From NCBI RefSeq assembly GCF_001039355.2, contig NW_019776069.1, positions 1 through 51,109 of the forward strand: a stretch of DNA of 51,109 nucleotides. The letters run 5' to 3'. The first letter of the stretch is position 1. Each line of letters starts with the position of its first letter. The notes under the pieces are model-generated. The model had not been told where the DNA came from and made no database searches. It saw nothing but the letters and a program-made list of their open reading frames with translations. The DNA is from Lingula anatina (taxonomy: Eukaryota > Brachiopoda > Lingulata > Lingulida > Lingulidae). Made by a program: the position numbers and the translations under genes. Positions 27,657-35,579 of this stretch are shown piece by piece.

Positions 27657-30254
27657 CAAAGTCACAGTCACCTCAACTTGTCTATCTATAACAGGTTACC
27701 AAGAACTGTAAACTCCATCACATTTACAGCAACTTATTCATCCTAGTGTTAGCTGACCTTGCAGGGAATTCAGTTAATTGGAATGTATTTCTGAATAACA
27801 AGTTAGGAAAATTCACTAGTTAACTAAAGACACAAAACAACTGTCATTTTTACTTTAAAACAATTTTGTTATTATTTTGATAAATTTAGTTACAGTATTG
27901 ATAAACAAAGTATCACGTTTTTAATAATTAATATTTTAAATTACAATCCATAACTGCAAGGTTGTGTCATTAACCAAAATACAACATTGAGTCAACGTCA
28001 CATTATGACGGTGTTTCGACGTGGCTGGATCAACGTTGATTTTACTTGAATTTAGGTAGATCAACGGCAATTCAACGTATCAACCTGTTTTCAACGTTGA
28101 TCCAACGCGACTATGCCTGCTGGGTTTGTTTTATGCCATACTACCAGTCATAGCGTTTTTCGTGCCTGCATATCAATTGCTTCAATGTGATTTCTTAATT
28201 TATTTACTATTGTTGTTGTTGATCTCTCTACTGTCATACATCATACCCTGGATATGGGATTTTGTTTTTTGCATTGAGTTACCATAAGACCGCTACGCGG
28301 CTCTGAGCTTTGGGGAATTGTTTTTGGTTTTAGTTTAGTGTAGTGTAATTGAATAATCAACCAATAAACTTTTCTAAGCCCGCGTTGTGTGTTTGTGTTT
28401 AAGTGGAGATAAACGTTTGTTAATCTGATTTAAACGCATCACACAATGCCAGCTGCCTAGTAAGTCACGTTAACATAACGATGACACTGTGGCCGGTGCC
28501 GTTAACTAGCTCTCCCTGTGGCTTTACACAGTTAAATCCGTCATGTTTTACAGTGTGCATGAAACAGTTATTTGATGTAGCACACGTGTGCACACTACAA
28601 ATCTTATTCCATCTCCAAATCACGTGTCTCACGACTTGTACATTCCAGTTGCCCCGCTATGAAGGAGTTGACCATGTATCCTAGCAACGACCCCACTGAA
28701 GTATTATTTGGATTTCCAGCGTTCTACTTTGTACGTGATATACAACAGGTAAGTCCCAGGGATAAAGAGCAGTCTGTCCTCGGCGGCACTGTGACAACTT
28801 TCTTTACCTCTCACGTAGAGCTACTGTTGTATATAGACACGAGCGGTGTGTTAATTAAAACGTGTGTAGCAGGATGCCGATGTCATAATCATCTAGCAAA
28901 TATATGCCCATGTAAATTATAACCAAAGTATAATAAAAGCCAGAACTATGACCTACAAGTCCACGATCTCTCAGTGATGTAAAGATCGATGTCCAATATT
29001 ACAATTGACGGCCGAATCTTCGACCTTTTAATTCTCATTATGTACAGTACCCCCTGCAGATCACAACTTTCTCTCCTGTCACCCCATCTGTAGGTGTACC
29101 TCCACTGTGAGATGCAGGTCTGTATGCAGAGTGATCCCACTTGTTCCTCGAGCTGTCAGACTCCCGCCAGAGGGCGCAGAGATGTGAGTGGTGCCTTCTC
29201 CTCTACCTATATCGTCACACAGGGACCCTTCCAGCCTAAGCGAGGTAAGCATTCACCCCTCAATCATCTTAACAACTTAAATACAAGACCTTGGGAATCG
29301 GAAATGTGCAGGAGTAAGCGGCTTGTGTCTGTGAAAAGATAATCCACATTTAAACGAAATACTTTGTCCTCAGATAAATATAAGTTTTGAAACGAAGGGA
29401 TCGTCTAAAGACATTATACATGTAAGTTGAATCTTTTTACTTTAACCACATATCCTAGTGTATGCATTGCATACCCTGTTACTTTTTCCTAAATCCTAAA
29501 GTAAAATTGTATACTTTGTCACCTTTTCCCTAGATCCTAAAGTAAAATTGTATAATTTGTTATTTTTCCCTAGATCCTAAAGTAAAACTGTATGCTTTGT
29601 CACCTTTTCCTAAGATCCTAAAGTAAAATTATATAATTTGTTACCTTTTCCCTAGATCCTAAAGTAAAAATGTATGCTTTGTCACATTTTCCCTGGATCC
29701 TTAATTAAAATTGTATAATTTGTCACCTTTTCCCTAGATCGTAAAGTAAAATTATATAATTTGTTACCTTTTCCCTAGATCCTAAAGTAAAATTATATAC
29801 TTTGTTACATTTTCCCTAGATCCTAAAGTAAAATTGTATAATTTGTTACCTTTTCCCTAGATCCTAAAGTAAAATTATATACTTTGTTACATTTCCCTAG
29901 ATCCTAAAGTAAAATTGTATAATTTGTTACCTTTTCCCTAGATCCTAAAGTAAAATTATATACTTTGTTACATTTTCCCTAGATCCTAAAGTAAAATTGT
30001 ATACTTTGTTACCTTTTCCCTAGATCCTAAAGTAAAATTATATAATTTGTCATCTTTTCCCTAGATCCTAAAGTAAACTTGTATAATTTGTTATCTTTTC
30101 CCTAGATTCTAAAGCAAAGGCTGCGTACGTTGTTGCCGGGTGCAGCATTGCCGCAGCACTCACAGCCATCACTGTAGCTATTATCACTGTGACACGAAGC
30201 AGACGGGAGACACGTGGTTACCAGGAGGTAGCGACATCTGAGGGCGATATGTAG
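14864..30254 (+). CDS. ZP-domain type I membrane protein, 5' exon(s) missing
   Basis: Five exons join in frame: 14864-15343, 23735-23963, 28649-28748, 29094-29244, 30106-30254 (369 residues visible; phases 1, 2, 0, 1; all GT-AG). Residues 1-35 are a Thr/Ser-rich linker. The ZP-N half has four cysteines (C40, C72, C90, C134). The ZP-C half has six (C217, C238, C275, C280, C287, C291), with the hallmark DNGCP and LHCEMQVC segments. RGRR at 296-299 is a furin-type cleavage site just after the domain, followed by a hydrophobic patch STYIVTQ. Residues 327-349 (AYVVAGCSIAAALTAITVAI...) form the membrane anchor, with a roughly 20-residue basic tail. This is the classic polymerising ZP layout: cleavage releases the ectodomain for filament assembly in egg coats, cuticle or other apical matrices. 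The first exon with the signal peptide was not found, and residue 1 is split across the acceptor at 14862-14863. Confidence 0.9.
15408..15570. repeat. 90-bp tandem repeat, 2 copies, ZP intron
   Basis: TTGAACTGATAAATATACCC, then GGGATAAATGCGTCTTCGGTC and GGTGGCTATGAGCC, appears at 15410 and again at about 15500. Confidence 0.85.
15591..15740. mobile_element. 150-bp foldback element in ZP intron
   Basis: ACCTGTAAGTTGAAGTTTGA plus TTTAGATTCTACCG (15591-15624) is repeated inverted at 15707-15740. The loop contains GTACGTCTGCCATATTTAGG followed by TCG, which is nearly identical to a segment of the foldback at 40693-40969, suggesting one family. Confidence 0.75.
15741..16329. other. ZP intron sequence, nothing recognised
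   Basis: AT-rich intronic sequence without a coding frame of recognisable content or a clear repeat. Confidence 0.45.
16330..17036. repeat. Approx. 145-bp minisatellite with DR1-like motifs
   Basis: About five units, each with TATCTCCAAAACTGGCA, CCCATAGTTACTATTGA, AATAGGAAGTCATA and TTTTCACCATAAACTGAACTT. Each unit also carries TGACCTTTGACCT or a one-base variant, at 16462, 16594, 16740, 16886 and 17020. Read on the minus strand this is AGGTCAAAGGTCA, the consensus direct repeat (spacing 1) bound by HNF4/RXR-type nuclear receptors. Binding is not shown; the motif may simply be part of the repeat. Confidence 0.85.
17037..17444. other. Intron sequence beside the DIRS remnant
   Basis: It contains a T-run/G-run at about 17201-17223. 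The catalytic His/Arg/Tyr half of the DIRS recombinase, expected here if the element were full length, is not readable. Confidence 0.4.
17445..17984 (-). pseudogene. DIRS tyrosine recombinase fragment
   Basis: The minus frame from 17859 reads HAPLIGEILDFLAYLYEQGL, GYSAINTARSALSALIG and DHPDICRLIKGVY. This is the core-binding/SAM-like N-terminal part of DIRS recombinases (usual forms NTARSALS and LxKGV). After a frameshift near 17581 the catalytic-arginine block LLALLTGQRLQTLQAL is readable to about 17480. The HxxR and tyrosine motifs are absent. The upstream part of the ORF (PGQIEAVHTLLQK-like, about 18460-18510) is separated by the insertion at 17985-18455. Confidence 0.8.
17985..18455. mobile_element. 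MITE with about 100-bp inverted repeats inside the recombinase ORF
   Basis: CCCTCTACCAGGGCGACTGA, then TAGATTTTTACAGATATTCA..., through GTCACCCTGTTGAGGAATC (left arm to about 18088), recurs inverted at about 18349-18449. The flanks carry the same sequence CCAGCAGACTA on both sides (left about 17977-17986, right about 18451-18461). This is a target duplication of roughly 11 bp, compatible with Mutator-like elements. It cleanly splits the DIRS recombinase frame, so it is younger than the DIRS insertion. Confidence 0.8.
18548..18781 (-). pseudogene. DIRS RNase H/recombinase connecting region
   Basis: The minus frame reads QIVSWKPQPNALFVDAFSQS, W...NFYAFPCFSLLPQVLQQI, and DNQATGILIVPYWTTQTWFP. 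This matches the highly conserved DIRS block usually seen as SWxPDPxAxxVDAF...FYAFPPFSL...GxxxVPxWPTQPWYP. It is broken upstream by the insertion cluster at 18898-19812. Confidence 0.8.
18898..19812. mobile_element. Nested ATTCGT-rich inverted-repeat elements (two copies)
   Basis: A full copy at about 19402-19808 begins CCCCTATTTCACACAGACCA, then CGAATCCCACGAATCG. It ends with the inverse ...CGATTTGTGGGATTCGTGG, then TCTGTGTGAAATAGGGG. A second, split copy is at 19239-19400 (left end) and 18898-19079 (right end). The interiors are dense in ATTCGT/ACGAAT. The stretch interrupts the DIRS RNase H region. Confidence 0.75.
19948..20676 (-). pseudogene. DIRS RNase H fragment
   Basis: The minus frame at 20434-20676 reads GPLFYRQLELEKAAALQNAR, then LKRWCENI and PPPHCTLETDASDKGCGCHH, the first catalytic aspartate motif of RNase H (TDAS). 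The frame at 19948-20370 reads HIKLMMDNSTAVAYVRKM, the second catalytic region (DNSTAVxYxxK). A frameshift lies between them near 20400. Confidence 0.82.
20669..20870. mobile_element. MITE with TAGATCGATC ends (copy 2)
   Basis: It starts ATTCCCAAAGATTTTAGATC and ends GATCTAAACTCTGGGAAT. Internal GGGGAGTCTC, ATAATCCGGCTTA and GACAGCTATTTAG match copy 1 at 10835-11067. It sits between the DIRS residues FNAVSM and HPTGPLFY. Rejoining those flanks restores the expected RT-RNase H connection, so the insertion point is precise. Confidence 0.75.
20871..21690 (-). pseudogene. DIRS reverse transcriptase fragment
   Basis: Minus-strand pieces in order: IAEIQHEPGEFISNIFL (about 21530), NLSHLNKYV-like (about 21450, frameshifted), SIDLKDAYYSLKIAEEHQKY and FFWRGKLMKF (21290-21370), GLACVPR, GYINDSYLHGDTFEECLDNI (21123-21190), and then the thumb-like SMSISLTTEKADKM and PSIREVAQAVGLMVSCF. 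The catalytic box usually YIDDS reads YINDS, so one of the two metal-binding aspartates is lost. Several frameshifts separate the pieces. Confidence 0.85.
22000..23348 (-). pseudogene. DIRS gag-like ORF1 remnant
   Basis: The minus frame from 23348 opens MRMQRKPVLTKGAVKAPQTA and includes an acidic tract SSDSDEDDCDAEDLFEKA. It breaks at about 23085 in an A-run and resumes as MLVPLVYKQIWSNASKELKA, DARMCDIQRAIVKACG, TAKDACDGIALLGSAHLELC and MRRKQSLKPA. These are typical of the capsid-like ORF of aquatic DIRS elements. The LGSAHLELxMRRKQSLKP segment was then amplified into the minisatellite at 22105-22800. Beyond the array the frame continues as NKEYVTLCEDNHAPSQHLFG down to about 22000. Confidence 0.78.
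22105..22800. repeat. 58-bp minisatellite derived from DIRS gag codons
   Basis: About twelve copies of GCTGCTGGTTTAAGGGACTG, TTTCCTCCTCATACACAGCT, CCAAATGTGCTGATCCCA. On the minus strand the unit encodes GSAHLELCMRRKQSLKPAA when read in the gag frame. The period is not divisible by three, so the copies cannot be read as a continuous protein. The array therefore grew after the ORF was dead. Confidence 0.9.
23381..23740 (+). repeat. 96-bp minisatellite copying a ZP exon acceptor
   Basis: Units start at 23381, 23477, 23573 and 23669: GTTTAATTCCTGGGTTGATA, ACACTTAGTGTGAGTTGACG, T-run, CTTGACAGGTCATATGGCG, TTCAGTCTACTACGTAGATAACAG. The real exon begins GTCATCTGACGTTTAGTCTG after the acceptor ending at 23734. 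The three upstream copies end their acceptors at 23441, 23537 and 23633 and repeat the exon start with changes, then meet an in-frame TAG or TAA within about ten codons. Confidence 0.92.
24083..24422. mobile_element. piggyBac-like MITE (copy 1), TTAA target
   Basis: The ends are AGGGATAATAACTCTTCG and its inverse ...TTATTATCCCT, flanked on both sides by TTAA (24079-24082 and 24423-24426), the signature of piggyBac transposition. It contains AATCTCTTAAGAGATTTTAA. A second copy in opposite orientation lies at 38621-38956 in the calbindin gene. Confidence 0.88.
25019..25925. mobile_element. Nested 0.9 kb element with CTCGGTCACAAC ends
   Basis: The left end CCTCGGTCACAACCGGACGC matches the inverse of the right end GGCCAGTTGTGACCGAGAC (imperfect 20-bp terminal repeats). 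The interior is GC-richer than its surroundings, with many ACG/CGT trinucleotides and CGTGCG/CGCACG motifs. Short open frames inside have no recognisable domain. Confidence 0.55.
26432..26629 (-). pseudogene. Coiled-coil ORF, Harbinger MYB/SANT-partner-like C-terminus
   Basis: The minus frame reads MQATKKRRTDSPADYVSYLK, then a heptad-rich charged helix (FEKERFELEMKEREAQFEKD) and ends WLRRKAELTY. Transposon-encoded MYB/SANT-like proteins that accompany PIF/Harbinger transposases commonly end in such a basic stretch plus coiled coil. No DNA-binding trihelix is seen upstream, so only the C-terminal part is supported. Confidence 0.5.
26734..27026. repeat. 146-bp tandem duplication, 2 copies
   Basis: TGTGCCGTCTTTACTTTTAT, AACAGGACGCCATGTGACTT, GTCAAGGAGACGCCCTGTCA and AATCGAGCTACTA repeat with few changes (starts 26734 and 26880) inside the 2.7 kb transposon. 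Confidence 0.88.
27579..28124. mobile_element. AACGTTGA-rich MITE (copy B) with (TA)n
   Basis: It begins CCCAGCGGGAAATTAGCC and ends GACTATGCCTGCTGGG, giving terminal CCCAGCxGG inverted repeats. Its last 290 bp are copy A (4380-4640) inverted. A (TA)n tract lies at 27624-27654. It abuts the outer MITE 24738-27587, sharing the CCCAGCGGG junction. Confidence 0.7.
28125..28648. other. ZP intron before its third visible exon
   Basis: Intronic AT-rich sequence, ending in the acceptor TACATTCCAG at 28639-28648. No other feature was recognised. Confidence 0.5.
29450..30105 (+). repeat. 41-bp minisatellite copying the last ZP exon acceptor
   Basis: About sixteen units of TTACCTTTTCCCTAG|ATCCT, AAAGTAAAATTGTATAATTTG fill the last ZP intron. 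The real acceptor is the final unit (TTATCTTTTCCCTAG ending 30105), followed by exon sequence ATTCTAAAGCAAAGG. Every earlier unit holds a plausible pyrimidine tract, CCCTAG acceptor and a degenerate copy of the exon's first 9-12 bases. Splicing to any earlier unit would add a short tail (DPKVKLYN-like) and reach the next unit's TAG in frame. Confidence 0.92.
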
Positions 30255-30664
30255 AGTAACCGTGATAAAATGACTTAACATTAACATGAAAACAACCCCG
30301 ACGTCCATCTTTGGACATTTAATTCTAATTTAGAAAAAGGGGCCGTGCGAATTTTGATTTAATTTAGTTGCAAACCCTGTTGCTTTAATTACGCTTATCT
30401 ATCTAACATTCTGAGCTCTTTCTCAAATATTTTATTGTTTTTATTATAAACATAGAGAAGAAGTTAAACACATCAACATTATAGTATTCATGTGTGTTTA
30501 GTTTCTTGTATTTCAAAACTAAGCGATGTAAGCTCGTTTTAAATGGTATCACATGCAATAACGTTGGATAAGTAGGTCATAAAGATGGTGTCATATTTGT
30601 TAAATTTAAAAAAGCACATCGGTGATGAAGACATAATTCGCCAACGCATACTAGCTTATTAGCA

Positions 30665-30670
30665 AATAAA
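30665..30670 (+). promoter_or_regulatory. Candidate poly(A) signal for the ZP gene
   Basis: AATAAA lies 411 bp after the ZP stop codon and is the first perfect hexamer noticed downstream on the + strand. Confidence 0.4.
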
Positions 30671-31182
30671 GCGATATAATAAAGCAAATCTGTTAGCACA
30701 TGGCATATTATCTTATCGTAAATAATCAGTATGCGATTGAGTTCCTCAATGTCCTGTCAACGGCATATCTCATGTTTTGATTGTTTGCAATATGTAATGA
30801 AATTCCATTGACAAATACTTCGTACAATTTGTGTTCATTCCAGTCAAAATACATTTTCTAAACTATTGCTTAAATGCCAAAACTCTGTTGTTTTTATGCA
30901 CAGACACAGTGTGCTTGTACTTGTACAATTAACTACCAACTGCTACTGTTGTGGTTCGGGTCACATGCCGTTCACTTTTCACCGTGCGGCATGTGACTTA
31001 TTTTTCTCAAACACACTGGATAGATTTACGGCACCAAAGTAAAGGCCAATATCACGTAGTAGCTTTATTAGATAATTTTAATTTTCTTGGAGTAATGCAA
31101 TTTTTGTAGTAATTTTCCATTTTTTAAAATAATTACATTTTTCATTAGTGTCTTTAAAAAAACAATGGAACAAAAGCCCTAT

Positions 31183-32135
31183 GCTACCCATGTTTAGCCG
31201 TCTTGGTGATTGTGGTAGTTGTGCATTGTTATGTCTGGTTGTGACATGGTGTTACCCATGTTTAGCAGTCTTGGTGATTGTGGTAGTTGTGCATTGTTAT
31301 GTCTGGTTGTGACATGGAGTTATCCATGTTTAGCCGTGGTGATTGTGGTAGTTGTGTATTGTTATGTCTGCTTGTGACATTGTGTTATCCATGTTTAGCA
31401 GTCTTGGTGATTGTGGTAGTTGTGCGTTGTTATGTCTGGTTGTGACATGGTGTTATCCATGTTTAGCCGTCTTGGTGATTGTGGTAGTTGTGCATTGTTA
31501 TGTCTGGTTGTGACATGGTTTTACCCATGTTTAGCAGTCTTGGTGATTGTGGTAGTTGTGCATTGTTATGTCTGGTTGTGACATGGAGTTATCCATGTTT
31601 AGCCGTGGTGATTGTGGTAGTTGTGTATTGTTATGTCTGCTTGTGACATTGTGTTATCCATGTTTAGCAGTCTTGGTGATTGTGGTAGTTGTGCGTTGTT
31701 ATGTCTGGTTGTGACATGGTGTTATCCATGTTTAGCCGTCTTGGTGATTGTGGTAGTTGTGCATTGTTATGTCTGGTTGTGACATGGTTTTACCCATGTT
31801 TAGCAGTCTTGGTGATTGTGGTAGTTGTGCATTGTTATGTCTGGTTGTGACATGGAGTTATCCATGTTTAGCCGTGGTGATTGTGGTAGTTGTGTATTGT
31901 TATGTCTGCTTGTGACATTGTGTTATCCATGTTTAGCAGTCTTGGTGATTGTGGTAGTTGTGCATTGTTATGTCTGGTTGTGACATGGTGTTATCCATGT
32001 TTAGCCGTCTTGGTGATTGTGGTAGTTGTGTATTGTTATGTCTGGTTGTGACATGGTTGGTTGTCTGATTGTGGTAGTTGTGCATAGTTATGTCTGGTTG
32101 TGACATGGTTTTATCCATGTTTAGCAGTTTTGGTT
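31183..32135. repeat. Minisatellite with 269-bp higher-order structure
   Basis: Basic units of about 62-71 bp (CCATGTTTAGC, CTTGGTGATTGTGGTAGTTG, TGCATTGTTATGTCTGGTTG, TGACATGG). A distinctive variant (shortened GCCGTGGTGATT, TATTGTTATGTCTGCTTG, GACATTGTG) recurs at 31321, 31590 and 31859. Blocks of four units were therefore duplicated as 269-bp higher-order repeats. The array lies between the convergent ZP and calbindin genes. Confidence 0.92.
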
Positions 32136-33430
32136 GTCCGTTTAGTGGGATTTATTTTATCCAGGCTGTTTGATCTGTTGATACAAATAAAATTTGACTT
32201 GTTTTGTCAATAGATTAGAAAATAAGATACAATGTCATCTAAACATTTATTATAATGGAAAACATCCGGCACAGGAAAACACAGGAAAGATGATGCATAG
32301 GTGATAAATAATAAAAAGAAGGCATATACTAATAGAAACGAAATGTTGATTATTTCATTCTAACTTTTATTCACTTTCGTCATAGTTGTCTCTTAGCTAA
32401 AATTTTCGTCCTCAGCGTTTGCCTCTGACATAGTTGTGTTGTTTCTTTATATATGCAACAAGAATTTCCACTTCAACTTTATAAAAACCTATATTTAACC
32501 CAAACGTATAAAGGTAGTAATAAATAAACTTATGAACGTGGACTTACAGGCACATTAAAACGAGGATAATAATACACTAAATGTACCATGAAATTTAACT
32601 GACACGTACCAGAAGAATGACGCAGATAAATCCATTAATAAAAAGAATAACACGAGTAAAAATGGATTCATTACATTAGTTAATCATTTGCAAAGCTCAT
32701 TCTATTGACATCCACTTAATCTCTCTTCAGATTTGTGATAAGAATAAGAACAAGATGATAAGTGCTTGGTAGAGCGGGTATTCCCAGATCCCTAACACCC
32801 CCACCCCCCCCACCTCCATCCCTAGAGTATTATTGTAACTTTTGTAGACATCTAGCACCGTAAAGTCGGATCGTTTGACAGCACCAAAATACATACACGA
32901 CTAGAAACTACGGTGATTGATTACGTTTAATATCACATAATTCAAAGATGAAATTATGTAGATGTGGACACCACGTGCTTTGTTGTTGACGTAATATTCT
33001 ACGTGACGTCATTCGTTGGTGGTGCTCCTGGTGGTGTTACATGGTTCTAAAGAAGACATATGATTACAAAATGGCTCAGGTGGAAACTGGATATATTTAT
33101 TTTTAATAACTGATATTTATGTCCATGAGCCAGGTCAGATTTATAAGCTCAATACATGTCAGTCAACTTTAGTTGTGACCAGGTTAGTGACAGAAATCCA
33201 TAAAACTAACTTAAAACTGCAATTTTCTTGCTGTTTTCAATTAATTAAAGGCAGAGGTTAGAACAAATAATAGATGTTTCATGTTTCTCTGTAAATTACA
33301 ATCAAACTCTAACTCCCCGCCCTACCTTCTCACACATTTGTGATTAGAGCTTTTAACCCTTGGGAGAGCCATATACCTATTGTGTATCATCCTTTGTATA
33401 CCCCATGTCTTTGCAAATCTTAATATTAAA
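32136..33430. other. Convergent intergenic region, no gene seen
   Basis: AT-rich unique sequence with a C-rich patch at about 32788-32822. No coding frame was recognised. Confidence 0.5.
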
Positions 33431-33439
33431 TCTTGAGCA

Positions 33440-35390
33440 TGTTCAAAACATTTCAGCGTTTACGCGTGTATGAGTCGTACGTTACACATACGCTAGGGAT
33501 ACGCTAGGCATAGGACGAATACACTAAACTGATGCTAAGGATACGAAACAGAGGCCCATCTAATAGCATGATTGGTATAGGAAACATATGTATAGCATTT
33601 ATGCAATGTAGTACTGATGAACTAGCAGGATATACGGAACATGCGTATTTGTAACGATCAATTAACGTACGTAAACATATATAGGCGTATATAAAATATC
33701 ACTTTCGTGTTTAAGCGGACGTATTTCACCTAAACCTAACGCATCATAAGCATATGAAAAAAGTATTTCCCACGTTTTGTTACCTGTGGTATAATCAGAA
33801 TTGAATTTCCACTTATTTATCACAGCTTATTTTAGATTGAGAGGATGGAGATCCCTTTATTATAACACCTGACTCATCTAAACCAGTGTGCAGTTCATAA
33901 TCATCAGCAAAACAGAAATTCGCTTCCCATACGCTCATATGCATTAATTATACGCGCTAATCAAACGCTCATATATGCCAATTAAAAGTTGATATACGGA
34001 ACGCTACAGTTACGATGACTCATATTAATACTCATATTAAAACCCAAGTCATACGATGTAAATACGCTATCAATACGTTGTTTCTACGCTACGTACATGT
34101 ATACGTTCCTTCTCATACGCTTGAAAAGGGTGATTTAATACGTCGAAAGTAGTACGTATAATCGATTTGACTAACTCATACGGATATGTGTAAGCTATAG
34201 CGTGACAGACCTTGTAGAAGTAGAGTGACATGGAAAAGGCAATAGTTAGCCTTCCATAAGGTGAGATAAAGGGAATGCTTTCTTGTAGAGCTTGGCTGGG
34301 GCACGTGGTCACGTATTGAGGACTGTACTGTGAACTGTAACGTTTAAATGAGAAGGGAAATGGAGGGAGAGAAAGGGAGAGAGAGAGAGAGAGAGAGAGG
34401 AAATAGAGAGAAAAACGCTTACAAACGCAACTAAGTAAATAAAAAATAGTAAATTAAAGAATAAAATAAGAATAAAAATGAAAATTAAATAATCAATCGC
34501 AGATATTTACAAGGATAGAAAAGTTACATAATAGTTAGTGCGAGCTATAAAGCCAGATGTGTCAAATCGTTCTAGGAGTCCTCAAAAACAAGTTGAAGTA
34601 GACAGCACAGTCGCCGTAATATGGTAGCATTCACGCTCGGCTGTCACCTTGATTGGATGGTAAACGGTTGTCGTAAAATCGCTAAATGATATTAAAACCC
34701 GGTGCATAAACTTGAAAACCACCTAGGACAACCTTGGACTGCCACATTAATCCAATACAATGCAAAAATAAACTATAACAAGTGGTTAAAGCCTTCAAAC
34801 CGAATGTTGTAAAGTCCCCATATACCTCCATAGAGACAATAAAATAGAGTCAGCTCGTGAAACAAAAATAAACCAACTAAAACATAATAATCGAAATAAA
34901 ATACTGCCGGGCATCGGAGCGGCCTAAAACTTGGCACGCTTATCGCAAATACTGCAAGCTACATCATCCCGTCGCTCGTTTGTAAATTCCGTGCATGGCA
35001 TACGCACAATCAAACCGTAAAGCCAAATTCCACCTCTGATGTTTATTTTGGTCCTCTCTACAATCCAATTCAGGAAATGACGTAACCGCAGAGGTCGCAT
35101 TGTCCAATGGCATGGCTTCTTTTTCGTAATGGGAGGTTAGAGAGGACCAAAATAAACATCAGAGGTGGTTTGTTAGGCTTGTGTCGTATACGTCTAGAGC
35201 ACGCAGCATTTTCGCAAACGCAGAGAAAAACGATTTTTACCAGGTTCAAAATAATTATTTCATACGCTGGTCATACGTTCATTCTTGTAAACTGGAAAAG
35301 GGTTGATTTTATAAGCTCAGGTTGTGCGTATATTCGATTTCACAAACGATACTTAAAACATTCTTCTATACGCTAGAGAGTGACATAGCC
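33440..35390. other. ATACGC-rich, possibly repetitive intergenic block
   Basis: TACGCT/ATACG/CGTAT motifs are strikingly dense in 33460-34250 and again at 35190-35385. Segments such as CATACGCTTGAAAAGGGTGA (34115) and GGTCATACGTTC...GGAAAAGGGTTGATTTTATA (35270) look like diverged relatives. A short GA repeat is at 34376-34399. It may be the two sides of a degenerate transposon. No protein is encoded. Confidence 0.35.
35030..35168. mobile_element. Short inverted repeat pair
   Basis: CCACCTCTGATGTTTATTTT plus GGTCCTCTCTA (35030-35060) is repeated inverted at about 35138-35168, with a loop of roughly 77 bp. It could be a small foldback element near the calbindin 3' end. Confidence 0.65.
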
Positions 35391-35579
35391 TTTACGTGCA
35401 TATTATAACCAATCCAAATCCCGGCAACATTCAGTTAAGACAGAGTGGATGTCTGTGGATTCAAAGTGAAACGTATCAGTGGAACAATATGTATACTTTT
35501 TACAAACAGTTAATGTCTTTGACTTTTAAAATCATACTATGAGGCAGAGCTTTGACTTCTTTCTTTTTTTCAGGACACT

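Noticed and set aside
31183-32135. CRISPR-like array
   Set aside because: There are no unique spacers between conserved short repeats. The units are contiguous minisatellite copies in a eukaryotic genome.
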